Positions 45,110-56,825 of a DNA stretch of 64,000 nt are shown piece by piece. Where the stretch lies: the NCBI GenBank assembly GCA_963920635.1, contig OY987299.1, positions 29,714,901-29,778,900 on the forward strand. Reading direction: 5' to 3'. The translations under genes and the position numbers were made by a program. Position 1 is the first letter of the stretch; each line of letters begins with the position of its first letter. The notes beneath the pieces were generated by a model. The model ran no database searches and was not told where the DNA came from. It was given only the letters and a program-made list of their open reading frames with translations. This DNA is from Pseudeuparius sepicola (lineage: Eukaryota > Arthropoda > Insecta > Coleoptera > Anthribidae).

Positions 45110-47030
45110 TAGTAATAGAACATAAAAACACACAGAACACCCTACAGAAGAGTGAAACTTTAAACAGACTTAAGAAATGTCACTTAAAAAAACAGGATCA
45201 TATGGATCTGCATACGCTTCGTTTTGGAGATTCAGGGTTTGGGTTTAAAATTTCTTCTGAAAAATCAATTTATTACTTTGAAATATTCTAAAGCCATTGG
45301 AGATATTATAAGAGATAAAGTTTTCTTTATCTTTTAATTTTACTTTATTTTTAAGAAATAACCAACGGCATTTGTCCCTTGATTTGAACTAGAGTAATCT
45401 GTGCTATAGGCAGAGAACATTGTTCTGCTATTTATAGCATAGACCTATATAGCTAGCGAAGCTATTATAGGTCTGTGGCTATAGGCATGAAGTATACCTT
45501 TTAATACTGGAACTTTCTATATAATAAACTGAAAATTGTTAATGATTATTAAAGGCATCCTTTATCAAATTACCAGTTTGATTTCAACCAAATTCCGTCC
45601 GCACTATTCATAACATCTACAGATGTTGCCCTTGAAATTCATGTGGACCATTGCTGTAGACTAGACCAGACAATGACATAAGAACGCCGCGTGCGGCTAA
45701 AATTACCCATCCATGAACGCGCATCGGGCAAAGTTTCGATCATTTCCATCTAGTCCGGTCCAATAACAAATTTCAGGCCACTTAAGTTTCCCCTTGATTT
45801 AATAATTACTCCAGTTAATTTGTCGATAAATAAGTTAGTTTGCCGTCTACACACGGGCGACAGCGAGGAGGTCGCCTTATTGATTCGCCAGTATTTACGG
45901 AGATAGGTTATGTTGTGTAGGTGCTTCACCCGCGAACTAGTCGGATCTGGTATTATAAACACGACTTGAAAAATTATCCATTGTCTGGGAAATGGGTTTT
46001 TTTCTAAAGCAATTAATTATTTAAAATAAATTCGGATTTTGGTCGTGAATCCCAGATAACTGTCACGCGCGAGATATGGCGTTTTGGAAAAAGATAAATT
46101 TGAGTTTTTTCCAGAGAGCGACCTACAGTGTTGTGAACTACACGGAGGCTTTCTTTTACCAGTAAGTACCAAAATTTAAAAAAATGCACTTTCAATGACA
46201 TTGGCAAAAATATAATATATTATTGTAGGTATTATAATAGGTACATAAAAATGGTTTGAAATTATATTTATGTTTATCGTTATCTTTGGTAATACTACCA
46301 ATGCATTTCAGGTAATCTCATACATTCTTCTGAAAAAAATGTAAATAAATCCCAACGCGATGCAAATTATTGAAAATATATTGTTATACATAATATATTT
46401 AGAAATTTTAAAGTGTCCACTACATATTTATGGTTACGCCACTGTGTCCTTCCTTGAAATTGTAGTATTGCTACATCGATTGTAAATAGGTAATATTGCA
46501 TTATTTCAAAGAGAAAATTATTTGTGATAATTTATTTATTGCTTTTTTGCAGAAAATGCATTTATTGTTATTTGTGAAGGTATACGTACCTCAAGTGCGA
46601 AGCTAAACATTTTATAAAAGAAAATGAAAAAGGAACTGTGGTTTTTAATTTCAAAAGTCGCGCACACTAGTTTTTCTACAAATGTTTCCTAATAATCAAA
46701 GTCCACTTGAATCATTCAAAAGAATTTGTGGAAGTCATATCAAATATAGAAATATTTGCGCCAGACCATCGGTTTCAACAATATGATAATTTGCTTTATC
46801 GCACTACCGCAGTAGTAGGTCGCGAAATAGTGGCTTTATCGCTTTCGCGCATTAGAGGATTAGAGCACGAAGTAGGTAATATTTCGCGGATTCGGGACTT
46901 AGGCATTATCATTATCTTATGTATGCCATAACAAAGAAAATGTGTACCTAACCATTTAAGTATCATATTATAATTATATGAGCTATGCGCTATGCACCTC
47001 CAGAATCAAGCATTTAGGCCAGTTTCCAGA
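45110..47030. other. Stretch without a supportable gene
   Basis: Open frames at 45750-45962, 46013-46207 (minus) and 46707-46931 (plus) lack recognisable domains or splice context. No clear repeat arms. Confidence 0.45.
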
Positions 47031-47036
47031 CCGATA

Positions 47037-47226
47037 TACAGGGTGTCCTAGAATATGTGAGCAATCTCTATACAGGGGACGTTAAAATAACATGGCAAGT
47101 TCCTATAAAAAATTTCCCCAGGGGACCCACCTACGGAGAAAATTTTTATAGGAACTTGTCATTTTATTTTAACGTTCCCTGTATAAATCCGAGAGATTGC
47201 CCACATATTCTGGGACACCCTGTGTA
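47037..47226. repeat. 190-bp foldback TACAGGGTGTCCTAGAATATG
   Basis: Nearly the whole length is palindromic (GAATATGTGAGCAATCTC, GTTAAAATAACATGGCAAG, AGTTCCTATAAAAA) with a loop of about 25 bases. It abuts the next foldback with a shared TA. Confidence 0.9.
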
Positions 47227-48599
47227 TACAGTGTCCTCCAAAAAGTTCGCAGCATAGGGGGGAAATTTTTAATTAATGTTCTATTTAGAAATTTAATTTT
47301 GGGGTTATCTTTTGCTTGAAAAAAAGATGAAAAATGACCTACTCAAACGTGGTCATGTGACTTTCGTTATCTGTCAAAAATGACATTTAAAAAAATATAT
47401 CGCCAAAAATGGGTTCATTTGTTAAAATATCAAAAAGTTTTACTTGAAAAAGTTGTTTCTTTTTTAATTTTACGTAAGTGTACCAAATTTGAACGCTGTA
47501 ATAAAAGATTTAGTTTTTTGCCAATTTTTAATATTTATGAAATTTCTGAAAATTTTAAAAACTTGTAACTTCGTAAAAACTTTTTTATATCACTAGCGTT
47601 ATCATTATATTAAGTTTTTATAACTAATTACCGATAAGAATAGGTATTTTTTTTAAAAGCAAATGATATTAACTCTTTAAAATTCTGTTATGTTTGCTGC
47701 AAAGTTGATGTACCGTCTAGAATTTAGGGTATACATTTATTTACATTACGTTTTCCAGTTCTAAATTTATGCCAAAAGAATAATAAATTAAATTATTATC
47801 AACTATTTTAAGTACCTAAGCAAAATTCTTAACTTTTATGGAACAAAATAATTATTCCCTTTAAGTTTAATTTCACATTAATCTATTGATGAGTAAGCCA
47901 TGGAGACAATTGAAGCAATTGTTTTTACCATTCTCCATTTCAAAAGTATTAATAATTAAACTGTCAAATAAAAACAATTGCTTCAATTCTTTCCATGGCC
48001 TACTCATCAATATCGATTAATGTGTAATTAAACTTAAAGGTAATAATTATTTGTTCCATAAAAGTCAAGAATTTTGCTTAGATATGTAAAATAGTTTGAT
48101 GATAATTTAATTTATTATTATTTTGGCATCAATTTAGAACTGTAAAACGTAGAGTTAATATCATTTTCTTTTAAAAAAATACCTATTCTTATCGGTAATT
48201 AGTTATAAAAAGTTAATATAATGATAACGCTAGTGATATAAAAAAGTTTTTAGGAAGTTACAAGTTTTTAAAATTTTGAGAAATTTGATAAATATTAAAA
48301 ATTGCCAAAAAACTAAATCTTTTATTAGAGCGTTTAAATTTGGTACACGTAAAATTGAATTGAAAAAGAAACAACTTTTTCAAATAAAATTTTTTGATAT
48401 TTTAACAAATAAACTCATTTTTGGCGATATATTTTTTTAAATGTCATTTTTGACAGATACCGAAAGTCACATGACCACGTTGGAGTGGGTCATTTTTCAT
48501 CTTTTTTCAAGCAAAAGGTAACCCTAATATTAAAATTTAAAATAAAGCATTAATTAAAAATTTCCCCCCTATGCTGCGAACTTTTTGGAGGACACTGTA
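47227..48599. repeat. 1.4-kb foldback TACAGTGTCCTCCAAAAAGTTC
   Basis: Arms of about 650 bp match through GCAGCATAGGGGGGAAATTT, GGTCATGTGACTTTCG and CAATTGCTTCAATT. The left end starts at the shared TA with the 47037 element and the right end touches the 48600 element. Confidence 0.9.
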
Positions 48600-49244
48600 T
48601 ACAGGGTGAGTCCCATCTAAAGGCAGAACCAAAAACAAAAGGTAGAACTCGCTAAAATAAGCACATATGCTCAATAAACATTAGCTCAGAAACGCTTGGT
48701 TCTCCATATACAGCGTGTTGAAGATTTTCCAAAAATAACATATTTTTGAAATTTTTTTCGAGCCCGTTTAAGAATTTCAACCAAATTTGGTACACATTAT
48801 GCATCGGTAGGTTGCCATTTTGTGCAATAATTTGGCCGGATTCAGATGACCAGCGGCGTAGATAGCCCATTCAATTTGGAAAAAAAGCGCCTCTTGGTAT
48901 TTTTTTTATTTCTGGTACAGTTTCTTCGTAATTTCGGATTTTATAAACTAGTGCCAAGGTGATTATGCTGGCATTTAAAATAAAATTATTTGTGTCTACG
49001 CCGCTGCTCATCTGAACAGGGTCAAATTATTGCACAAAATGACAACCCATAATATGTATCAAATTTTGTTGTAATTTTTAAACGGGCTCGAAAGAAATTA
49101 AAAAATATATGTTAAAAGTTTCAACACACTGTATATTGAGAACCAAGCGTTTTTGAGCTAATGTTTATTAAGCATATATGTGCTTATTTTAGCGAATTCT
49201 ACCTTGTGTTTTCGGCTCTGCCTTTAGATGTGACTCACCCTGTA
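48600..49244. repeat. Foldback TACAGGGTGAGTCCCATCTAAAGG
   Basis: Arms of about 110 bp (CTAAAGGCAGA, TAAGCACATATG, AGCTCAGAAACGCTTGGTTCTC) surround a second foldback at 48709-49133. Its left end directly joins the preceding element. Confidence 0.85.
48709..49133. repeat. Nested foldback TACAGCGTGTTGAA
   Basis: It sits between the two arms of 48600-49244. Its own arms pair through GAGCCCGTTTAA, ACCAAATTTGGTACA and GCACAAAATGGCAACC-like segments. Confidence 0.8.
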
Positions 49245-49256
49245 TAATAATAATAT

Positions 49257-49575
49257 AATAATAATTTACAAAAAAAACGTAAGGAAAAAAACGTGACAAT
49301 TTTGTACAGCTAAGTGGTGCTGGAAACGAAATCAGCATCCATAGCCAACTTGTCACGCAATATAAAAAAATCCTCAAATTGAGCCAAATTATTAATAGCC
49401 GTGGTATGTTTATTTTAAGAGACATAGGAAAACTTTTATATTGAAAATTGATGTCACTGAGAAGTTTTATCTATCTTGGTGCCACATCTTTGTTTCTTAC
49501 GTTTTTTGTTGTAGGTTGCAAAATAAGCGAGAAAATCGCGGTGGTAGTTCTAAAAAAAGCATTCCTAGGTTTATA
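49257..49575 (+). repeat. Half copy of the GACAGCTAAGTGGTG palindrome family
   Basis: It shares ACAGCTAAGTGGTGC, CATGGCCAACTTG-like, TGTTTATTTTAAGAGA and GAGAAAATCGCGGTGGTAGT with the palindrome at 58603-59265. Other fragments lie at 55840-55905 and 63870-64000. Confidence 0.65.
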
Positions 49576-50239
49576 ATATACAGGGTTGTCCAAGTTTTAT
49601 GGATAAAACTTCAGGAATCTATAGAAAACGTCAAAATAATTATTATACTATTTTTCATATAAACATGTATCGAAATCCTAACGGTTTTTGTTATAGTTGC
49701 CAAAGTTCTATTTTTTCAAAAGCTTTCTTTAATTTATTTCTCCATTTCTTCTAAAGGAAGACAGTTAAGGCAAACATATTTGGTACAATTTAGACACACA
49801 TTAAGTGTTATAAATTAAACATATTTTGGCCTGTCTACTTCCACCAGTGCCGGAGACTCGGGATCAACCATAATATTTTTTTAATAAAAAAAAATTGTAC
49901 GCCACTGGAAAAGAAATATGTTTTGCCTTCACTAAATTTGCCAATTAATTCTAAAAAGGACCATTATTGACTTTTTCGAAAAATGTAACTAAAGGTGTAT
50001 GCAAAATTTCAGCTCAATCGGATGTCAGGAAGTGGTTCTAATTCAGCTTGCAAGATTCGACCCACACTAACAGGTGAAGTTAAATAAAAGCTTGTAATAA
50101 TAAATAATAATTACAACTAAAAACAGTATGTGGACAACACGTGCAAAATACCAATAATCTATTATGAGCAGTGTATTTGTGGTTACAACCAATTTTCTAT
50201 GAACAAAATAAATATTTGTCATAATGGTCAAATTCCATA

Positions 50240-51200
50240 TACAGGGTTGGGCGAAAGTCTGGAAAAAATCATATCTTTTTTCTAGTTTTTTTTCTTACAA
50301 AACGCAAAAACAGGTCAATTTTCTTTCGCTATTCCCCATTTCTTAGCAATATAAAACATTTTTTTCCTTCAACCCTTTAGCTGGAAGCCACCCCTCCTTT
50401 TTTTTCAAATGAGAACATATGGCTTGCGTGGGCTCGTTGAAAAGCTCGTGAAAAACTGAATACGAGTATACCATTTTTTTATTTTATTTATGCTGTTATT
50501 ACAAAATAAGAAACAACATTTATATCAGTAAAAAATTCCTGTGAATGGGTTATTATTTTACGTTGAAGGAATAAAAAACAAGCAAAGAGTGTTGGAGGCA
50601 AAAAAGTTACTCCTTTTTTGTATGGTTAAGGAAACACGTAGTATTGTAGTAATTTTCTTGTAAATTGAATCGAAACGTCCACTTTAATAATTTGGTAGTG
50701 CCAAAGTGTTGTCAGCTACGTTAAAATTACTGCCGAATACACTTTGGCACTACCAAATTAGTTTCGATTCAATTTACAAGAAAATTACTACAATACTACG
50801 TGTTTCCTTAACCATACAAAAGAGGAGTAACTTTTTTGCCTCCAACACTCTTTGCTTGTTTTTTATTCCTTCAACGTAAAATAATAACCCATTCACAGGA
50901 ATTTTTTACTGATATAAATGTTGTTTCTTATTTTGTAATAACAGCATAAATAAAATAAAAAAATGGTATACTCGTATTCAGTTTTTCACGAGCTTTTCAA
51001 CGAGCCCACGCAAGCCATATGTTCTCATTTGAAAAAAAAAGGAGGGGTGGCTTCCAGCTAAAGGGTTGAAGGAAAAAAATTTTTTATATTGCTAAAAAAT
51101 GGGGAATAGCGAAAGAAAATTGACCTGTTTTTGCGTTTTGTAAGAAAAAAAACTAGAAAAAATATATGATTTTTTTTTCAGACTTTCGCCCAACCCTGTA
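50240..51200. repeat. 961-bp foldback TACAGGGTTGGGCGAAAGTC
   Basis: Arms of about 450 bp are almost identical (GCCACCCCTCC, TTGCGTGGGCTCGTTGAAAAG, GGTAGTGCCAAAGTGT). It inserted at TA inside the Penelope-like element. Confidence 0.92.
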
Positions 51201-52044
51201 TATATGGTCTGCCTAAGTTACATAAGGCGGGTTTCCCATTGTTTCCTATTGTTTCTAATGTCAACTCACCAACATATAATCTATCAAATTTTTTTCTAAT
51301 GTTATTAACAATATTATTGGTAGTGGACCGTTCCATTTAAAAGATTCTTGGCATTTTCACTCTTTTATCAAGGATATATAATTTGGATAAATACCAAAGG
51401 ACCACGTTCTCGTATCTTTCGATGTTAAATCTTTGTTTACCGATATTCCTATTGATTTGCCTATCACATGTATAAAAAAAACATTGGGATAAAATAATCC
51501 CTTTTACAAATCTTCCTTTAGAGGACTTTGTTGCTGGAGTCTCCTTATGTCTTAATTCTACAGTGTTTAAATTTAATAATGAAATGTATTCTCAAATTTT
51601 TGGCATTGCCATGGGATCACCCATATCTCCTATACAATAGCCAATTTGGAAAACAATGTAATTGATAACCTTCATATAAAGCCTTTCTTATATAAAAGAT
51701 ATGTGGATGACTGTTTTCTGTGTATACATAAAGATGAGGTTATTAATACTTTGAATGCATTTAACAATTTTCACCCACGGCTGCAGTTTACAATGGAGAG
51801 CGACTATAACAATAGTATTAATTTTCTTGACATTAGTATCACATATAATGATAAGGGTGATATACTCACTAATTGGTATACTAAAGAGATCTGGTCGCAA
51901 CGGTATTTAAATTTTAGTTAAGATGTTCCTAATAAATATAAAAAAAGTGTTATTAATAATTTGACTGACAGAGCCATCATACTATCACACTCTCAATTTC
52001 GACCTAAAAATTTAAAAAAGGTTAAAGCGGCTTTAAAGAATAGT
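51201..52044 (+). pseudogene. Penelope-like reverse transcriptase, degenerate
   Basis: Motifs in order, in shifting frames, are [42 protein letters not shown] (catalytic aspartates) and INFLDISI. These are Penelope-type polymerase motifs. At least three stops interrupt it (near 51390, 51495 and 51640) and the sequence drifts off at 52044. The longest intact piece is 51646-51921. Confidence 0.85.
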
Positions 52045-52050
52045 TATTTA

Positions 52051-52170
52051 TGTACCAAGGCACTGAAGTTCAACTTTTTATGACTCATGTGGAGTTTAGT
52101 TGCTGAGGCCTCTGGCCGAGGCAAATAAACCACATGAGTCATAAAAAGAACTTCAGTGCCGAGGTACATA
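52051..52170. repeat. 120-bp hairpin inserted in the Penelope-like element
   Basis: TGTACCAAGGCACTGAAGTTC and its complement GAACTTCAGTGCCGAGGTACA close a long stem continuing through TTTTTATGACTCATGTGG. It begins exactly where polymerase homology ends; coding homology resumes near 52690. A (TAGT)5 run is at 52268-52288 and a TATTTCCTAC/GTAGGAAATA hairpin near 52308-52338. Confidence 0.7.
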
Positions 52171-52689
52171 TTATATTTTATTTTTTTAAGAAAATAATAA
52201 TAAGGGATCACCCGTCCACGAACCGACTACGCGCGGCGTTGCTTGACTTTACCGATCGCTCTACCTAGTTAGTTAGTTAGTTAGTTACAACATCTCTTTA
52301 TTTCCTACTAAATTAGACAAGTAGGAAATAAAGAGATAGGACAAGTATAATGACGTACGGCACCTTCTGACAGAAAAACCAAACTGCTGCTTCTTGTGCA
52401 GCCTACACAACAAATCTATTGATATTCAAATTTACTAAAATATGTATACTGAAGGATTGCGCTTCTATAGGAAACAATTTCGCAATGTGTACGAAAAGTT
52501 AAATGAGCCTTTATCGGCCGGGTTTTGAATATTTGGTCACTTTTGACGGGCGATTTCTCCGCGTATGACGTTTGATGTTTACATCTCGCCAAGGCCTACT
52601 TATTGAAAAAATCGTACAATAATGGCCTACATTATTGTACGATTTCTGTGCTTTTAATGACGATTTTGGGACATTTTAATGCCGATTTC

Positions 52690-53214
52690 AAGAAAAATAA
52701 TTATCCTCCTCTTTTTGTGAACTCTATAATGAAGAAAAGAATACATAAAATCTACAACTGCCAATCTAATAATGGTAATAATCAAAATAAAAATAAATAT
52801 TTTTCAATGCCATATTATAAAGAAATCTCTGAACCTATTGCTAGCATTTTTAAAAAACATAATGTTACTGTTGCTCACAAACCATTAAATAACACAGGTA
52901 AACTGTTTTCAAAACTAAAACCAAAGGTTGACAAGATGTTACAAACTAATTTAATTTATAAAATTAAGTGTACTGGGTGTCCCGCCTCGTATGTGGGTCA
53001 AACAAAACAATATTTGAAAGACAGAATAAATAGACATGAATTGGACGTACGAAATAGAAACATTTTTTCAACGGCTCTTAGTAAACATGCGATAGAAAAT
53101 TGTCATGGTTTTGATTTTGATAATGTTGACATACTGGATTGCGAAAGCGACCTAACCAAAAGAAACTTTCTTGAAATGGTATATATTAAAAAAATCAAAA
53201 TGGTATTAACTTAA
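52690..53214 (+). pseudogene. Penelope-like C-terminal GIY-YIG endonuclease
   Basis: From NNYPPLFVNSIMKKR onward, the frame holds IYKIKCTGCPASYVGQTKQY and LKDRINRHELD, the GIY-YIG nuclease core with the Tyr, Arg and His expected of Penelope elements, then ALSKHAIENCHGFD and a C-terminal FLEMVYIKK ending in TAA at 53214. The frame is open, but it is detached from the polymerase by the insertion at about 52044-52690, so the protein as a whole is broken. Confidence 0.85.
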
Positions 53215-53593
53215 AGACAGACTTAAATAATATGTCAAAAATTTACCAAAACCTTCTTCAGTTGTAACATTTCTCTTAAGCACCCTGTAATGTAATAAAA
53301 TATACCTTGTTTTTTCTTTTGCTGCGAGGTGACGTATTCTTTTTTATATGTATGAATTTTTAAACTTGCTTGGTTTCGTTCTCAGTTCCAACCAAAACGT
53401 TTTAACTCCTCGATGATTTTATACTATTGATAATAATTTTAAAATGCATTGATCTAAGTAGATGTTGATGTACCTAATTATAAATTGACATGAATTCATA
53501 CATGATTGTAAGTATTTTCTATTTGGCTATGTAATTTAAAAAAAAATAGTGTGTAACATCTTTTATCCGTTTTTAGCATTATTTAATTTAATT

Positions 53594-53622
53594 CTGATGA
53601 TGGCTATCAGCCGAAACGCGTA
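53594..53622 (+). ncRNA. Hammerhead-ribozyme-like core at the Penelope 3' end
   Basis: CTGATGA, a small GGC/GCC stem, then GAAAC and CGCGTA match the conserved core order of the minimal hammerhead motifs described in Penelope-like elements. Stem I pairing with the flanks is weak here, so self-cleavage is doubtful. Confidence 0.4.
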
Positions 53623-53969
53623 ATGTAATTTATGTGAATTTTAAATAAATAAATGATGGTCGATTCCCAGGATATGAATGGAAAATCATAAAAATAGGGA
53701 CGTGTAGATAACAGCTTAATTCTGCATTATTGTAAAAACAATAGTAAAAAATTAATCCACTTACTTAATGTGTGTCTAAATTGAACCAAATATGTTTGCC
53801 TTCCTTTAGAGAAATAAAAGAAAACATGAAAAAAATGAACTTGAAAAATTGAATTGAAGAAAACCGTTAAATTAGGATATCGATACATATGAAAATATCT
53901 TCTTATTACCACTTTTTCTATAGATTCCTGAAGTTTTATCCATAAAAGTTAGACCACACTGTATATAAT

Positions 53970-55218
53970 CGATTTAAAAATGCATTAATTTATATCACGT
54001 CAATTAAGTATGTATATTGGACAAATGATCTTATTTCGATCTGATTTTGAAGCATTTCATTTTGTCACCTTGCGGGATTTCGGGTGGGAGACATTATTGG
54101 GGAAAATCTGAGTTTCTTCCGGATGGATTCTGCATCAGCGAAACTTCTCGAAGTTTCGAGAACTCAGATTCATCCCTTGTGGAAGTTTCCAATCAAGATT
54201 ATTATTGGGAAAATCAGAAACAAGTAAACTTTTTCTCTTTCCGAACCTGTCGCGAAATCGTAGAAAATTACAAGTACATTTTATATTGCAGCCTTAAGAG
54301 GGACAAAAAATTTGGTTTTGATTTTTTTCCAAAAACGGTTGAATCTAGAAACTTTAATTTTGGGATTATGTGACCAGAAAGTTAGAAGATACTTTGCGGT
54401 AAAATTACTTTTTGCACCTTATGCATTCTACGGGTAGAGACCCGAAATACCTATTCGTCTTTTTTACAAAACTTTTTTGCTATTTTTTCTTTAACTTAAT
54501 AGTTTGACTGGAAACAAATAAAATTACTTTTCTGATATTTGCACATCATTACTGAACACCGTGTATATAACTTGCATAAACATGCTTTATTAACCGCAGT
54601 GTCGTATGAGTAGGTATACCTACAGAAATTTGTGAAAACTGCATGACGCTTATGTCCCATATTCTTTTTGTGGCGCCAATTGGAGTTTTTTATGCTGTTT
54701 CAAAGTTACTTTACAGATACTATACCGACATATTTTCACTTTTTAACACATCCATTCCCTCATAACCATTCTCGATTTACTGTATTTCTTCAAAATAATG
54801 CCAGAATTGCGAATTGCCAAAAACGTAGAAAACGACGTATTATCACGCCCTATTTTCAAATTCACCCCTTTACACCCCCTTTTTATAATGCTGTCAAAAA
54901 TTGTTCTCTAGTAACAGTCTCTTGGGTAGCTAGGTACTAATTTCGTTGGCTAAGAAATATTGTATTACGAAAAACTAAATACCTAATAATCCGAACACTC
55001 CTATTATTGTATGTAGGCGAGATTATGTATACCTACCAAATTTGAAGCTGTTACATGTCATTTTAATGAAGATAATAATAATAATTATAAATTAGGAATA
55101 ATGAATTAAAGATTATACATATAATCTGATAAAAATGTCAAGAACATTCAAATGGGCAGATAAAAATGCCATAAGTATTAACAAAGACCTACGAGTATAT
55201 AGCTTTATAGATCTGTTG

Positions 55219-55220
<2 letters not shown>
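53970..55220. other. Stretch without a supportable gene
   Basis: The open frame 54047-54373 has no recognised domain. A segment at about 54610-54730 (ATGACGCTTATGTCCCATATT, TTTTTTATGCTGTTTCAAAG) recurs inverted at 59555-59650 and partly at 60190-60230, so it is dispersed repeat. Confidence 0.45.

Positions 55221-55222
<2 letters not shown>

Positions 55223-55250
<28 letters not shown>
55223..55250. repeat. (AT)n microsatellite
   Basis: About 13 AT units. Confidence 0.95.
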
Positions 55251-55253
<3 letters not shown>

Positions 55254-55674
55254 TTGGCAAATTTCAAGGTTTTGAGTTTTTTGAATGGACCCCTTATATA
55301 TATATAGGCACATTTTATCAACATTTTTTTTTATCAAGAATTATATAGTCCTTTTTACAAAAAGAATGTTAAAATATAATGGAGTTTAACAAATATTGCC
55401 AAAGAAAATAGTAGGTATGGTATACGCGACTGAATTTAAGATGCCAACGCCAACTAACATATGGGCCATCGTCACATTCGTCACCTATACATTTCGTGTT
55501 CGTCACCTTGTGAACGGTGCTAGCCACAAGGTCTACACTGCGTTGTTCTTTGTTGTTGTTCATTGCACGATACACTTATCGTGGTTCATTGTTGGCATGG
55601 CCATGGCCCATAGACTAGTTTAGCTTGAGCCTAGAGGAGGCGTATTTCTTATATTCAATGGCGTATACCGTTGA

Positions 55675-56000
55675 TTCGTATACCCAGGGCTCCCGTAAGC
55701 GGGCGTGCAACACGGTCGCCCCCCCCCTCCCCCCCTCCCCTCCGGCAGGGCGGCAAACGTTGGTCCACCCCTCAGAGAAATAACCAAGGATTATTTCTCT
55801 GAGGTCCACCCCAAGAACGTTATACGGGTCTTGGGTCCACCCTGTTTATTTTAAGACATATAGGAAAGCTTTCATATTTAAAATTGATGGCACTAAGAAG
55901 CTTTATGCAACAGTTATTAGGGGGGGGGGGCGCCAATTTTAATACGCACGTTGGCCGGCGGTCAACTGCCTTGGGGGGGGGGGCGCATGCAAATTGGGCA
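55675..56000 (+). repeat. GC-rich block with GCGGGCGTGCAACACGG and GGCGGTCAACTGCC
   Basis: CCCGTAAGCGGGCGTGCAAC recurs at 58428, and GGCGGTCAACTGCCTTG recurs at 59519. A CTCAGAGAAATAA hairpin lies at 55770-55805. C- and G-homopolymers of 8-10 occur. These blocks bracket the MULE remnant and may be its subterminal repeats. Confidence 0.5.
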
Positions 56001-56825
56001 CCAAACAGGTATTTTCCTCTTTGCGGTCAGTTTCGAGGGTTTATGAAAACTGCAATTTGGGCACCGAGGCCCAAAGGGTGGGTCAGGAGTAATAAAATCA
56101 AATTAAAATTATTAATGCATGTAACCTATATAAGGCCCTGCAAAAATGAAACACATTTTATTATTGTTTGGTTATTGACATTGTTATAGCGCGTATCGTG
56201 TATAGTTGCAATGGAAAATGGAAACCAAAATAATTTCCAGTAATCGAGGAAAACCAATGGTGTGTTTGATAATTTTAAATTTAGTTTTACTAAAGACATA
56301 AAGTCTACGAGTGAAAAGTTTTGGAGGTGTACAAATCGGCAGTGCAAAGCAACGGTACATACCCTCGGGTCATCAAAGGACATCGTAATAACTAAACATC
56401 CAGGAGAGCACAACCACGAGGCAAATTTGGCAAGCCTAATACATGTTGTAAGTGTTACTTGCAAAAGGAAAGCTACAGAAGACCTTGCGGAAAAACCTAT
56501 GAAGATAATACGCCAGGAGTTACAAAGGGACCTTCCGAGTAACTTAACGACAACGGATGTCCAATACATAAGACGAATACTACCAACTTTGCCGAAGAAC
56601 ATGAACGAGGTACATTTAGCTTTATCTAGTTTGAATGTAGTTACGTCGCGAAATGAGAATTTCGTACTAATTAATAACGAAAGGGATAACATCGTAATTT
56701 GTTCTTGTGATACAAACATCAACATTATTAAAGACGTGTCACGCATTTACATAGATGGCACTTTTAGGTACTGTACAAAATTCTTCAGCCAATATTTCAC
56801 TATACACGGTTTTGTAAATGGAAGA

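Larger units (their letters stand above)
50200..53640 (+). mobile_element. Broken Penelope-like retroelement
   Basis: Order on the plus strand: reverse transcriptase pieces, a short insertion, the GIY-YIG nuclease, then a 3' end with CTGATGATGGC and GCCGAAACGCG. Stops and frameshifts are present, and a 961 bp foldback splits the 5' part. The left limit is uncertain; in-frame codons CHNGQIPY just before 50240 appear to belong to it. Confidence 0.8.
49579..53963. repeat. Outer foldback split by 4 kb of younger insertions
   Basis: TACAGGGTTGTCCAAGTTTTATGG at 49579 pairs with the complement ending at 53963. Arms of about 230 bp share GGATAAAACTTCAGGAATCT and GGCAAACATATTTGGT. Between them lie a Penelope-like element and another foldback. 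Confidence 0.75.

Noticed and set aside
46707..46931. 74-codon open frame on the plus strand
   Set aside because: No family resemblance and no promoter or splice signals.
55396..55623. Hydrophobic 75-codon frame, possibly membrane protein
   Set aside because: Overlaps an antisense frame of similar length and has no supporting exon context.
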